A program made the position numbers and the translations under genes. From Plasmodium malariae (taxonomy: Eukaryota > Apicomplexa > Aconoidasida > Haemosporida > Plasmodiidae), in contig NC_041780.1 in NCBI RefSeq assembly GCF_900090045.1, positions 1 through 52,500 of the forward strand: a stretch of 52,500 nt of DNA, written 5' to 3'. A model generated the notes under the pieces. The model was not told where the DNA came from. It saw nothing but the letters and a program-made list of their open reading frames with translations, and did not search any database. This document shows, in pieces, positions 1-11,392 of this stretch. The stretch's first letter is position 1. Every line of letters begins with the position of its first letter.

Positions 1-872
1 TATATATAAATACATAGGCATATATAAATACTTAAGTATATATAAATACATAAGTACATTTACATATATGTATACGTATATGCAAACTAGGCCTCTTCTT
101 CGCGCGCGCTATTTTTTTTCATTTCTTACGGTGCTTCGCTGCCATTCTTTAAGCATTCAAAGGTACGTACAAGATTACATCAACAAATTCATTCTTTTTT
201 ATTATATTTTTTTCTTAATATTGAATAAGCAACTTACTATTAAGTTTCTTTTCACCGCTTTTTTATTTTACCTTCCCTAATGAGGTTTGTTATGTTATAA
301 TACATTATATTGTATTGAATTATATTGTACTGTATTATATTGTACTGTATTATATTGTATTGTATTGTATTATATTGTATTGTATTATATTGTATTGTAT
401 TATATTGTATTGTATTATATTGTATTATATTATATTGCATTGTATTGTACTGTATTATAAATATTTTTATTTTTTTTTATCCATCCAATTGCTTCAATTG
501 GGGCTTCAATTTTGCGCTAATGCCGGACGTACACAACACTGACTCATTACGCATACATGTATATCTTTGTACGTGTAATGTATGTAAAAAATACTTCTTT
601 CTTTCAAAATTTAAATAAAAAAATAAAATAAAACAAAATGAACGATTTTCATACATTTCAAACCATAATTTTGCGTTTTATGCTACGTAAACATATCCCC
701 TTTCTTATGTAGATCCCCCTACTTTTTACTTTTATTTTATAATTTTTTTTTTTTTTTTTGTCAAAATTTTGCAAATTAAAAGCAGTGATATTTTTTGGAA
801 CAATCAGATATGTATACCCACTAATTTGAAATACTACCAAATATTTTATTCTTTTATTTTTAAACATTTTTT

Positions 873-903
<31 letters not shown>

Positions 904-1674
904 CCCACTTTAATAGCAATTTTTTTTTTTTTTTTTCTCTATTTTAAAGAGGTAATAAGTTTTATTTTTATGTATTTAAAATGAAAAAATTTGTTTCATT
1001 TATCCATATAGTAGTACATATGTATAACAACGTAGAGGTTACATACGTATATATACTCAGTATGCATTATGAAAAGCCGATAAGACATCTCCATTATGTT
1101 AAAAATAATCGAATTTTCCTTTACATTCGTTTATACGATTAAATTTAATAAAAAAAAAAAAATAAAAAATAAAAAGGAATGGAGATTAATGCAAAATGGC
1201 AAAGTACAGCTTGGTACAACAAATAAACAAATGGGAGTTTAAACAAAATTAACGAAAAAATTGAAGTAAAGCACATACAATAAACAATTTTAAAAGAAGT
1301 TTTATGTCGTGGAGTAATAAAATGGATGTTGACGCATAAGAGCACATTCGCACGTTAGCCCATGTAACAGCAAAAGGGTAATATATACACATATATACAT
1401 ACATACATACATACATACATGTGCATATACATTACACACATAAATACATATGCATATAACTTACATGTAGTGCGATGAGATAGACCTAGCAAATCCTGAC
1501 CAGGCGAACAACTCGCCTTTATGTACACCCAAAGTATTTTAACACAAAAGGTGAACTAGGCTCATTCGAGTTACCACCACTTCCATGTGTAAGGGTTTAT
1601 ATACACACATTTATATGTAGAGGCGTACTCTTCTGCACTGGGGGTGGCTCCCTCCCCCTTCCCCCATAAACAAA
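1..1674. other. Intergenic region with simple repeats, no resolved gene
   Basis: No long non-repetitive ORF is seen. The stretch holds a pentamer-type tract at about 305-465, an (AT)n run at about 880-902, several poly(T) runs and (ATAC)n near 1395-1420. Two very short plus-strand ORFs look slightly protein-like (ATG near 1062 and ATG near 1179, 26 and 15 codons), but I found no splice partners for them. It lies 3' of the minus-strand TYW gene, so part of it is probably that gene's 3' UTR. Confidence 0.6.
305..465. repeat. TATTG/TATTA pentamer tandem repeat
   Basis: About 160 bases built from TATTGTATTG and TATTATATTG blocks. Open frames on both strands across it (Ile/Leu/Tyr or Tyr/Asn/Ile repeats) are by-products of the repeat. 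Confidence 0.85.
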
Positions 1675-3084
1675 CTAAAAAAAAAGAGGAGTGCAACGAA
1701 TGTCCACGACATAATGATAAATATGCGGCGCGTATGACTTAACTCTGACAACATTTGAAATAGCTATTTCCCAGTTAGTTTTATTTGTGTAGTAATCCTT
1801 AAGAGCTATTTTAAATATTTCCAACAAAACGTATTGAGCAAATTTAAGACTAACTGGGATGTTGTTACTTAAATATAATTGTTTTTTTCCCTTCTCATTA
1901 TACTCTTCAAACATACAATTACATTTATCCAAATTGACCTGGTTAAGATAACGCAAGCTTCCCTCCTGTTCACACGTTATACTTTCATAATTTTTCCCTG
2001 ACTCAGATAAATATAAATCTGGTATACAATTTATATTAACTTCTTCTTCCCTGGTACGTATGTAATCATATGTACGAACAGTAAATGCAAAATTATCATT
2101 AAACTTGTTTTCTCCTAAACCGTGAATATGTAGTACCCCTCCCTCTTTATCATCAAGTAGCTGAAATGCATTGGTCCATGCTTCTGTACTCTGTGGTAAT
2201 AAACCTAATAAAATACGATGACATTTCCTTACTATATTTACATTATTTGATATTAAAAAGGAGTTTTGTTTTATTATATATAAATTCTTTTTTTTTATGT
2301 TATTGATTTTTATAGACTCTTTTAACAATTCTAAAGAATCTTCATTAATATCACATGCATAATAATTATTTATCTTCTCATCTCCAATGAACTTTAACAA
2401 AGGGAGTGTAAAATACCCTACACCACAAAATAAATCAACAACATTTTCTTTTTTCAAATTATTATTTCCACTTAAGTATATATTTTTCATTCTCTGCTTC
2501 TCTGAACCATTCCCTGAACAAAACATACATTTACTTAGATCTAATTTGTATAAAACATTGTTTTCTGTATGTATAGTTTCTAAGCTTGTCCCGTGTACCA
2601 ACCGTATTTTGTTCTTTCGAAGCGCGCCCTCAACTCTTTCGTACACTGCGATAGATTTTATCTTGTTCTCCCTACGCGTTTTTCCCACTACGTTGGTAAC
2701 ATTTACCTCGTTTGTAATATTTACCTCGTTTGTAACCTTTACCTCGTTTGTAACCTTTACCTCGTTTGTATCTTTTACCTCGTTTGTGTCTTTTACCTCG
2801 TTTGTATCTTTTACCTCGTTTGTATCTTTTACCAATTCTTCCTTTTTTGCCACTTGCTCCTTTTTAACAGTAGAAAAATTTATCAGTGCCCCCTTCTTCT
2901 CATACGACCACCTCGCAATCGTCGACACGAGTACATGGTGCCTATACTTCACCCCACAGTTTGATACTATACCTCTTTGCATACATCTGACACCCCCCAA
3001 GGATCCTCTCAATCCATGTTTTTTTTTTTTCATTACATGTATAAATTTGTTGAAAGTATTATTATTTCTTTTTAACCATAGGAA

Positions 3085-3119
<35 letters not shown>

Positions 3120-6100
3120 CTTCGTTCCTTTGAACTCTTTCTCCATTGCAATCATTAAAAATGTTCTTTATACCAACCCAAAAATTTTCAACTTCTTTTA
3201 CAAAATATTTGCATTCATACCATTTCATTTGTAAGGTCAAATGATTGAACTTCATTTTATCACGTCTGCGGGGTACCCGCTTACTTTTTTTCTCACACTT
3301 TTTATTCATCTGCATCATCCTCATCCTCATCCTCATCTTCATCTTCATCTTCTTATACGCTTCATACAACCTAACTACCGGTTTTAAGTTCTCATGGTGA
3401 AATATTAGAATGCTCCCTATAACTTCATACTTAGTGTGAGCTCTTAATATTAATTCCCTTTCCGAACTGTTTATATAACCTTTTATCCTATCATCTACAA
3501 AATTTTCGAACATCTCCTTTAGTTTATTTTTCAAGCTGACCTTTCGTTTCTCTCTTTTAATATTCAACTGTATGTACAAAAATTCCCCTTCTCTACACAC
3601 ACAAGTTTTATCCGCAAGTAACTTCTCCTTAACATATTCATAATTTCTTAACAACTCAAATTTTTTTTTAATTGGTATAAAAAAACCTTCTACGCTCAAA
3701 TTATGTGCATTCCCCTGCCCTGAGAAATAAATTTTTCGAGATTTATCAAAATTGTTTATATCTTCTAAAAACATTTTTATTTCTTTTACGCGCCTTTTAT
3801 CCTTTACAACTATGTACAGCTGTTCACTGGGTAAAATTCCATCTTTTAATTTTTTGTAATTCACTCCAACCATACCATTAGTTTTTTCCTTTTTCACCCC
3901 CGTTTGAGAAAAAGCGTAAGATCTGCTTAACTGCACTTCATCATTACGAGCTATGTAAGCAGTTAAGCGTTCTTCACTGGAAAAACTGTTTCCCCTGCTA
4001 CTGCTTCTACTTCTGTTACTTCTTCTACTTCTGTTACTGCTTCTACTTCTGTTACTGCTTCTACTTCTGTTACTGCTTTTACTTCTACTCCCCATCCCCT
4101 CTTCCCTGTTTCCTTTCCCTGATCCCGTAGTGCTTCCTTTCCTATTTGCACCACTTTCACCATTTTTTTCGTCTTCTTCAGTCTTCTTTTCCACTCCAGG
4201 GGGAAAGGAGTACTCCCCATGCACGTCCTCAATGACCCTGAAAGGGCCGTCCTCACTAGCGCTAACATTGTGGTCCACTCTGGCACCATCTGCCTCTATA
4301 TTTCCATCCTTTTTAACAAATTTCATAACGACATTCCTGAAATCGGCATATATAGGCAAGTCGAAGAAGCTTCCAAACGTGAAAACCGTCAAACCACCTC
4401 CAATTAAATACACCATATAGTTGTTACAAACAATTTTTGCCCTTACATACATACATAGAAAGGGAAAATTTCCTACGTAATACCATTTATTTTCTTTCAT
4501 GTAGAACAACCAAATATCATTTATTGTTCTGTGGATGTTTATTCCTCCTATTAGTAAAAAAAAATTGTGGTCAACTAGACAAGAACAATGAGAAAATCTG
4601 CTTAACGGGTAGAAATGCTTTTCATCTCCTTCACATTTAATAAAAAAAAATATATTTTTTTTTATATCATATGTGTATAAAAAATTCATATTTCCTTCAC
4701 ATCTCATTATGACATCAACTAGACAGTTTCCATATTTATTCCCATTCATACTACTACTTTTACACACATGATTTTCATGAGCTCCTTCACTCTCCTTCAT
4801 TTCGCTGTAATACCCCCCAATAAGGTAAATAACCTTCTTCCTTCTATTATATATCATCGAATTATTTTTAATAAAGAGGGCCGCTTTTTTACCGCTTGAG
4901 CAATTTGGACAATTTGAGCAATTTTTCTTTTTCCACCTAACAAAAGCACTGCTAGTGTCTTCATTTACAGTTATTTTACCCTCCCACATATCGTTTAATA
5001 CTTCATTCACATCCGTTATACCACCATATGTATAAAATATGTAAATGCTATTACCACGAGTGTAATCGCTATTATTGTTACCGTTACTGTTAGTTTCTTT
5101 TTTTTTTTTTTTCTTAATTCTTTTCACAAATACACATGAATGTCGAAATCGGCTACAAGGAACCTCATCCGTTGTGTCATGGTTTCCCATCATTAGTAAA
5201 CCTGAGCGACGGCTAACTTTACCACCACTTACATTATGCCCAATTTTGGCCAGTATCCACGAATTACTTTTGATGTTATATAACCACAGTTCGTTTGTGC
5301 AACTCCGCGGGCTTTTCCTTCCTCCAAATATAAAGGCATAATTTTCATCCAAATGTACAAATGTGTGATATACCAATGACGGTAATACAGTGTCATATAC
5401 CATCAATTCTTTACTTCCTATATCGTAAATTTTCAACTTGTTATTTCGCACACCTTTTGAAAAACCTCCAAATATATAAATTTTATTTTTGTGCATGAAC
5501 ATGTCATGTCCCCACACAAAAAAATTCTGCACATGCCATTTACTGGAAAGAATTTTCCATTGCAATAATTCCTTTTCTCCGCAATTTAAATTTTTATTTA
5601 TTATATAACCTTCATCTGAAATAGATACATCATACTTACTTAAATTTGTTTCTTTTTTTCTCTTCTTTTTTATATCCTCTTTATTATTCTCATAATTCAT
5701 ATCTACATGTATTGAGGCAGTAGTTTCCACCTCATTAAGCGAATTTTTTTTTTTTTTTTTTTTTTCTTCACCTGCACATGCAAGGTTTTTTTTCCCCCTC
5801 TCATGATGACAAAGTTCACATTTGGAAAAAAAAATATGACGGTTATAATTGAATGAGCACTTATTTTCTACGTACATTTCTTTGTAGCAATTATAAAAAT
5901 GAACCAATTGCAATAAATTTTTGGTCATTTTATCATTACATATACTAATTAATTGAACTATTTTCCTTTTTTCTATTGTATGGTCATTCCCTAAAAAGTG
6001 CTCTAACCTCATTGATCCCCTAATTGCAACGATTACGTACTTATTAAAGTTCAATATTCCGCTTTGTTTTAAACCAGAATACTGAGCTACTTTTAACAAT

Positions 6101-7152
6101 TTCAATGCATGTAATAAATTAATGCATTTAATATGAATGATAAATGGTTCGAATTTTATATAAACATTTATGCTTGGTTTTTTCTTCTCCTCTCTATGGA
6201 ATAGTTTTAATTTCTCGCTATCCGTAAAGCTATTCATCGAGTTGCGTACATTTTTGTATTCTTTTCTGCATACTTTACTGCATATTGTACTGCAAGTATT
6301 TGTGTATTTTTTTCCTTTTCCTGGACTTGTACATTCAGTCTGATCAATATCCTTATGAGGGAAAGGACCAACTACATCATTTGGAAATATTTTTTTTATT
6401 AAAATTTTTCGTATCTTATTTGCATCATGCTTCAAGTTTTGATGCATATGACACGAATAATATATATGGACCTTTTTTTTGTGCATTTTTGTTCCTTTAC
6501 AATCACATAAGGAATGATGATCATTTACATTTTTACCTTTCCATTTATAACGACACTTCTCATTATCAGAAGAGTGTTTCTTTGTTTGTTCTTTTCTATT
6601 TATTATAAAATTTTGTTTTAAATAAGAAAGGAATATTTCATTTGTGCAAATCTTTTCTTTTTTAAAACTATTTTTATCAATATCACATTTGTCTAATTTT
6701 TTACCTGACTCAAAATCGATAAGACTATTTTCAGAATGTTCGTCATTTTTTCCAACTTCACCAAATATTACAGTTCTACCTGAACAACAGGAACTTGTGA
6801 AGTAATTTTCATTTTTGTTAATTTCATAAATACATGGATAAATCAGCAGATCAATACTTTTCTTAATAGATTTATCATCTTTATTATTATGTACTTCTTT
6901 TTTTTCTATTATTCTTTTTATTTTTTTTTCTATTTTTCTCAAGTTGTTATATTTTTTTCTTTTATAGCTTTCAAAATTAGCTGTGTCATCCTCCTCCCCA
7001 CCAATTTTCTTATACTCATTGTATATATTCAAATATATGTTGTATATATTATGGTTGTTACTATTTTTATAAATATCTGTGTATCTACACAAATCAACTT
7101 CAGACTTAATAACCTTTAACACTCTATTTTTTTCCTTTAAAAAATTTTCCAT
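1675..7152 (-). CDS. Wybutosine synthesis fusion protein: TYW3-like, Kelch, TYW2-like
   Basis: Single exon. Numbering here is from the upstream Met at 7206. I prefer Met19 at 7152, because MENFLKEKNRVL fits the normal TYW3 N-terminus. A TYW3-like segment shows YFTSSCCSGRTVIFGE at about 135-150 and FEPFIIHIKCINLLHALKLL with VAIRGS at about 350-410. Kelch-type repeats follow at about 580-960 (IYIFGG, AFIFGG, VIYLIGG, FLLIGG, VYLIGGG). The C-terminal part is a class I SAM methyltransferase of the Trm5/TYW2 type: VVDLFCGVGYFTLPLL, then ILLGLLPQSTEAW and GGVLHIHG. In known families TYW2 transfers the aminocarboxypropyl group of SAM and TYW3 is an N-methyltransferase, both modifying G37 of tRNA-Phe. 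Plants have the same kind of fusion. Parasite inserts include poly-Lys, an Arg/Ser/Asn repeat and an 18-bp TNEVKD repeat. The family assignment is secure; activity is inferred. Confidence 0.93.
2697..2836 (-). repeat. 18-bp coding repeat (TNEVKD/TNEVKV) in the TYW fusion
   Basis: About seven to eight copies of an 18-base unit encode TNEVKD-type hexapeptides just before the TYW2-like domain. The unit is a multiple of three, so copy-number change keeps frame. Confidence 0.85.
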
Positions 7153-7396
7153 AATAAATTCATAATAAACACATAATAAACAACGTTTATCATAAAAGTG
7201 GCACACCGTTCGTTCGACATGCGTGGTTCACACGTTTATATATATATATATACGAGCTAATTCACGTTTACTTTTGTTCTCTACATGTAATCAGTACTAT
7301 ATTATCCTTTATTTTAAGCTTTAAGTAGTGTTCATGTTTTCACATATGAAAGACTTTTTTTTAAATATATTTATAGCAATCTTTTATTATTTAAAA

Positions 7397-8515
7397 ATGT
7401 TTCAGAAAAGCGTAATTCGGTATATGTTACATACATACATATGTATATATATACGTAAGCATATATAATCGCGTTATCGTAACACCCTATGAACACGTTT
7501 AACATTATGATGATATATTTTTTTCAATTCACATGTAATGATTTTCACGCTCAGATAATCACAAATTCTTCTCCTTTCTAATATTTAGCAAAACTTTGGC
7601 GAATGTAGGTAACAAACGTTTTGTTAAATTAGCTATTTGTTCGCAATTTTTTCTCCCTTTTGTTATATGCACATATATAAATAATATATATAATATACAT
7701 ATACATACATACATACATACATACATACATACATACATACATACATACATACATACATACGTATATACATATACATACATATATGTACATGCCATTAAAA
7801 ACATACAAATTTTTTTTAATACAGAAGAATATTTATCTTCATTTGAGTAATTATTTAAAATGCTTATCAAATGAAGAGGTACCACTTGCAATCCTCTTAG
7901 AATTACTTTAATTATCGAGCTATTTTACAATCATTATTTTATATTATGCAGATAACAAAAAAACATTTTTTATTCGTTATTATTAATTATAAGTATACAC
8001 TCCAAAAATTAATGTATTCAAAAGGTAGTAAAGCGTGATAATCTTCTTTTTTTCCATTTTAAAGAAACGTATTTTTTTATTAAACCATAATTATTCATCG
8101 TAAGCAAAAAGCTCGTAATACAATTTTTAAAATTAGCACAAAAATAGGCTCATTTTTTTTACCGTAATATTTGTCATGAAATGAATAGGCCCATATTTAC
8201 ATACATTTTTTATTTTATTTATTTTTTTTTTTAAATATTACCAGTTAATATTATTTAAATTAAACACAATATGTTTCTTATTTTGTTTATTTTATTTACC
8301 TGTTTATTTTGTTTATTTTATTTATATAATTATATATTTATTTATATGTTCATTTATTCATTGTCTGTTTAATTCTTTTTTTTTTTTTTTTTTTTTTTTT
8401 TTGTAACAAATGATCAATATTTTATTATATGTACAATTTACGTGGGGATGACGAAAAAAGAAAACTAGGTCATTTATTTAAAATTCCAATAATTCACAAG
8501 GAATGGGTAAATAAT
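7397..8515 (+). CDS. Probable multi-exon gene with a BRCT-like segment, incompletely resolved
   Basis: Exon-like blocks on the plus strand: 7397-7419 starting with ATG (MFQKSVI), 7589-7604, and 7825-7878 (KNIYLHLSNYLKCLSNEE), joined by GTATAT and GTAGGT donors and T-rich acceptors with compatible phases. A further block from 7952 (ITKKHFLF) is possible. At 8429-8512 the frame reads LRGDDEKRKLGHLFKIPIIH then KEW, resembling the second half of a BRCT domain (hydrophobic IPII, then a conserved Trp), followed by a GTAAAT donor. No AG lies between the preceding poly(T) and this block, and an in-frame TGA sits at 8411, so I cannot join it to the upstream exons. It could be a real DNA-repair or checkpoint-type gene with a sequence error, or a decayed one. 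Coordinates are approximate. Confidence 0.35.
7695..7762. repeat. (TACA)n tetranucleotide repeat
   Basis: About 17 copies of CATA, probably inside an intron of the gene model at 7397 onward. Confidence 0.9.
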
Positions 8516-8879
8516 TGTTATGTTTCTTTTCTTTTTCATGTGACATTTAGTTTTATGAAAACAATAATATATGTATATATATGTACATATTATATTTCAT
8601 GTATGTATGAGAAGATAAAAGTTGTACAAATATGTATTATATGTATATTTATCTGTAAGTACATATATTACTATTGTTCATATACATGTGATCATTTTAT
8701 ACATGTATATTTTTTATTTCTTTGTATATTTCTGCATGTTAATAAACTATTTTTTTTGGTGAATTATTTTTTTTTAAATACTACTTTTTCTTACCTTTCT
8801 TTATATAAAGGGGTTTTAAAAGTTCTGATTCCTCGGTTCAACATATGGATAACGTTTAATTCCCTCTTAAAGTTATGAA

Positions 8880-8964
8880 CAGGATATAAAAAATACTTTC
8901 ACATTTTTAAGAAAAATTTATATATATACATACAAGTATATGTAAAGATTTTTATATTATTATA

Positions 8965-9017
<53 letters not shown>

Positions 9018-9148
9018 TTATATGTATATAAATAAAATTTTATATTATTATTTTGTTACATTTCCAAACAGTTACCGTACTTACGAACAGTTAAATGAGA
9101 TTTTTTTATTTTTTACATAGTATGTATGTGCTTGTATATATATTATCT

Positions 9149-9189
<41 letters not shown>

Positions 9190-9277
9190 TTTTCCTGTCG
9201 TGTTAATAAATTAATACCATTTTGTCATTTATTCCATGATTGTTAAAAAAAAAATGTATATATTTTAAATTATGTAA

Positions 9278-9338
<61 letters not shown>

Positions 9339-11392
9339 TATATACATGTTTTTAAATATAAACTTACATATATATGTTTATAAATATAAGTATACATTTA
9401 TATGCTTATAAATACATGTTTACGCGTATTTGCTAATAAATACTTGTTTACTGTATATGTTTATAAATATTTATGGCTATATGTACATGTATATTTATAT
9501 ATGAATGTGTTTGTATATTATATATATAATATTTTAATATCGTAATTAGTGAATACTGCGCTAATGATTTTATGAAACTGTTGTATATTAAATAGGAAAA
9601 TTATATTAGAGAAAAAAAGAAAAAATATACCTAGCAAATATTACAAGGATCTTTACAATTTTCTTTTAAATTTTAAAAAGGAATGAGAGAAAAATACATA
9701 TGTTATATGTATATGTGATACGTTAATTAACATTTTGACGTATTATATATATATTTATATATTCGTATATACGTAAATATATGCACAGAAATACATATAT
9801 TTGAGCGTTGTTTATTAAAGACTTTAAAATATAAGAATTTTTTTTTTTTTTTATTATGCTATTATCAATTATTTTTAAAAGGATAAAAAATATTTTTTTG
9901 TTCCAAAACACATATTTACCATACGTATATAGAGATGTCTGGAATTTTTTTTTTTTTTGAAATCAGACAAAATGTATATCATAATATTTAAGGAAAAAAA
10001 CAGAAAATAACTAATTAACTTATTTTTATTAGTATTACTTTGGCAAATATGTGTATGTAAAAGTGTATGTTTGTGTATATATATATATATATATGTAAAG
10101 AACATATATATGCGCAAAGGAGGAATGTTATTTATTTTTTTTTTTTTTACCTATTAAAATATTTTTAAACATTCTAACGAAAAACATTTTATAAGGTGCA
10201 TATAGTTACATGTAGGTATAATTATTTCGGGGCGTATTCCCAATATTACATATTTACACTTTTGCATATATACACTTTGGCGTTCCCCCATTTTATGTCT
10301 GTTTAAGCATATATAGGACTATATATTTAGACTTTTGCACAACTCGCATTTGCGCATGTTGATGTGTATGCATGTTAATATGTACACATTCATGTGAAGA
10401 CATATAAATTTAATATTTGACATTCATATTATCTGTGCATACGTACGATATTTTCACATTTATGCTCAAGTTACCCCTTACTGCAGTATTTTTTTTTTTT
10501 TATTTTTAAAAATTACGGAGAATACGGTTGATATAAAATTTTGTATTTTTCGTATGTCTTTTTGTATGTGTCGTTTGAAAATAATTCGAATGAATATTTT
10601 GAATTCAGTGAAAAGTACAGAATTAATTTAGAGAAGAATTCTTAATCGTCTTTTTTTTTTTTTTTTTTTTTAAAAAAAAGAGAGGAATATAAAAAAAAAA
10701 AAAAAAGCATAAAGGGAATTTACGAAATTTTTAAAATATTGGTATCTTTATGTAAGCAGTATATAAATTTATCCGTTTTTAAGTAATTATGAAACTGCTT
10801 GTTAAGTGTGATTATCTTCTGACTTTACATCGTTTTGTGTATATATAAATATATGCATAATTATTTTGAATAACTTGGAAATTATGTAAAAGCTGCAGTG
10901 CGTTTTAATTCTGCTATGTTACTACTTCAATAAATATACATTTTAGCATACGTTATATGATATTATATGTGATATTATATGTGATATTTTATGTGGCATT
11001 TTATATGGCATTTTATATGACATTTTATATGACATTTTATATGACATTTTATATGACATTTTATATGACATTTTATAAGACATTTTATATGACATTTTTT
11101 TAAATCTTTTTCATGCATCTTTTGACACCTCTTTGACTTGTTACTTATGTTCAATTTTTTTTTCTTATTGAAGTCTCACCAAACCATCTTTACATAACTC
11201 ACCTTTTTTATTTTTGACTGCCTCATCCCCCCCACACACACACAACAAAAAAAAAAAAAAATTTTTACGTCATTTACATTAGTAAGACGGGCAAGCTCTT
11301 AAGGGGACAGGACTCCCTCATTTAATGCAGAAAAGTATATTGTAAATATTTCGTTTTATATAGTAATAATTAATAGGAGTAACAAAAAGAAT
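8880..11392. other. Long AT-rich intergenic region
   Basis: No ORF with protein-like composition. It contains (AT)n runs at about 8966-9013 and 9280-9331, several poly(T) runs near 9175, 9840, 9945, 10137 and 10650, and a 12-bp tandem repeat near 10960-11098. It probably carries the promoter and 5' UTR of the plus-strand gene starting at 11393. Confidence 0.6.
10960..11098. repeat. 12-bp tandem repeat (ATGACATTTTAT-like)
   Basis: Roughly eleven units. The left end is degenerate (ATGTGATATTAT, ATGTGGCATTTTAT) and the right end homogeneous (ATGACATTTTAT), which looks like recent expansion at one side. It lies about 300 bp upstream of the start at 11393. Confidence 0.85.

Noticed and set aside
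7559..7924. Minus-strand two-exon reading (…VPLHLISILNNYSNED…, then WRKNCEQIANLTKRLLPTF) joined by a GTATGT donor
   Set aside because: The phase fits and the peptide looks reasonable, but its acceptor lacks a pyrimidine tract and no start is seen. The plus strand has better acceptors at 7588 and 7824 and a BRCT-like block downstream. Not fully excluded.
8429..8878. Taking the whole 149-codon plus ORF as one protein
   Set aside because: Only the first about 30 codons are protein-like; the remainder is Phe/Ile/Tyr-rich AT sequence typical of intron or spacer.
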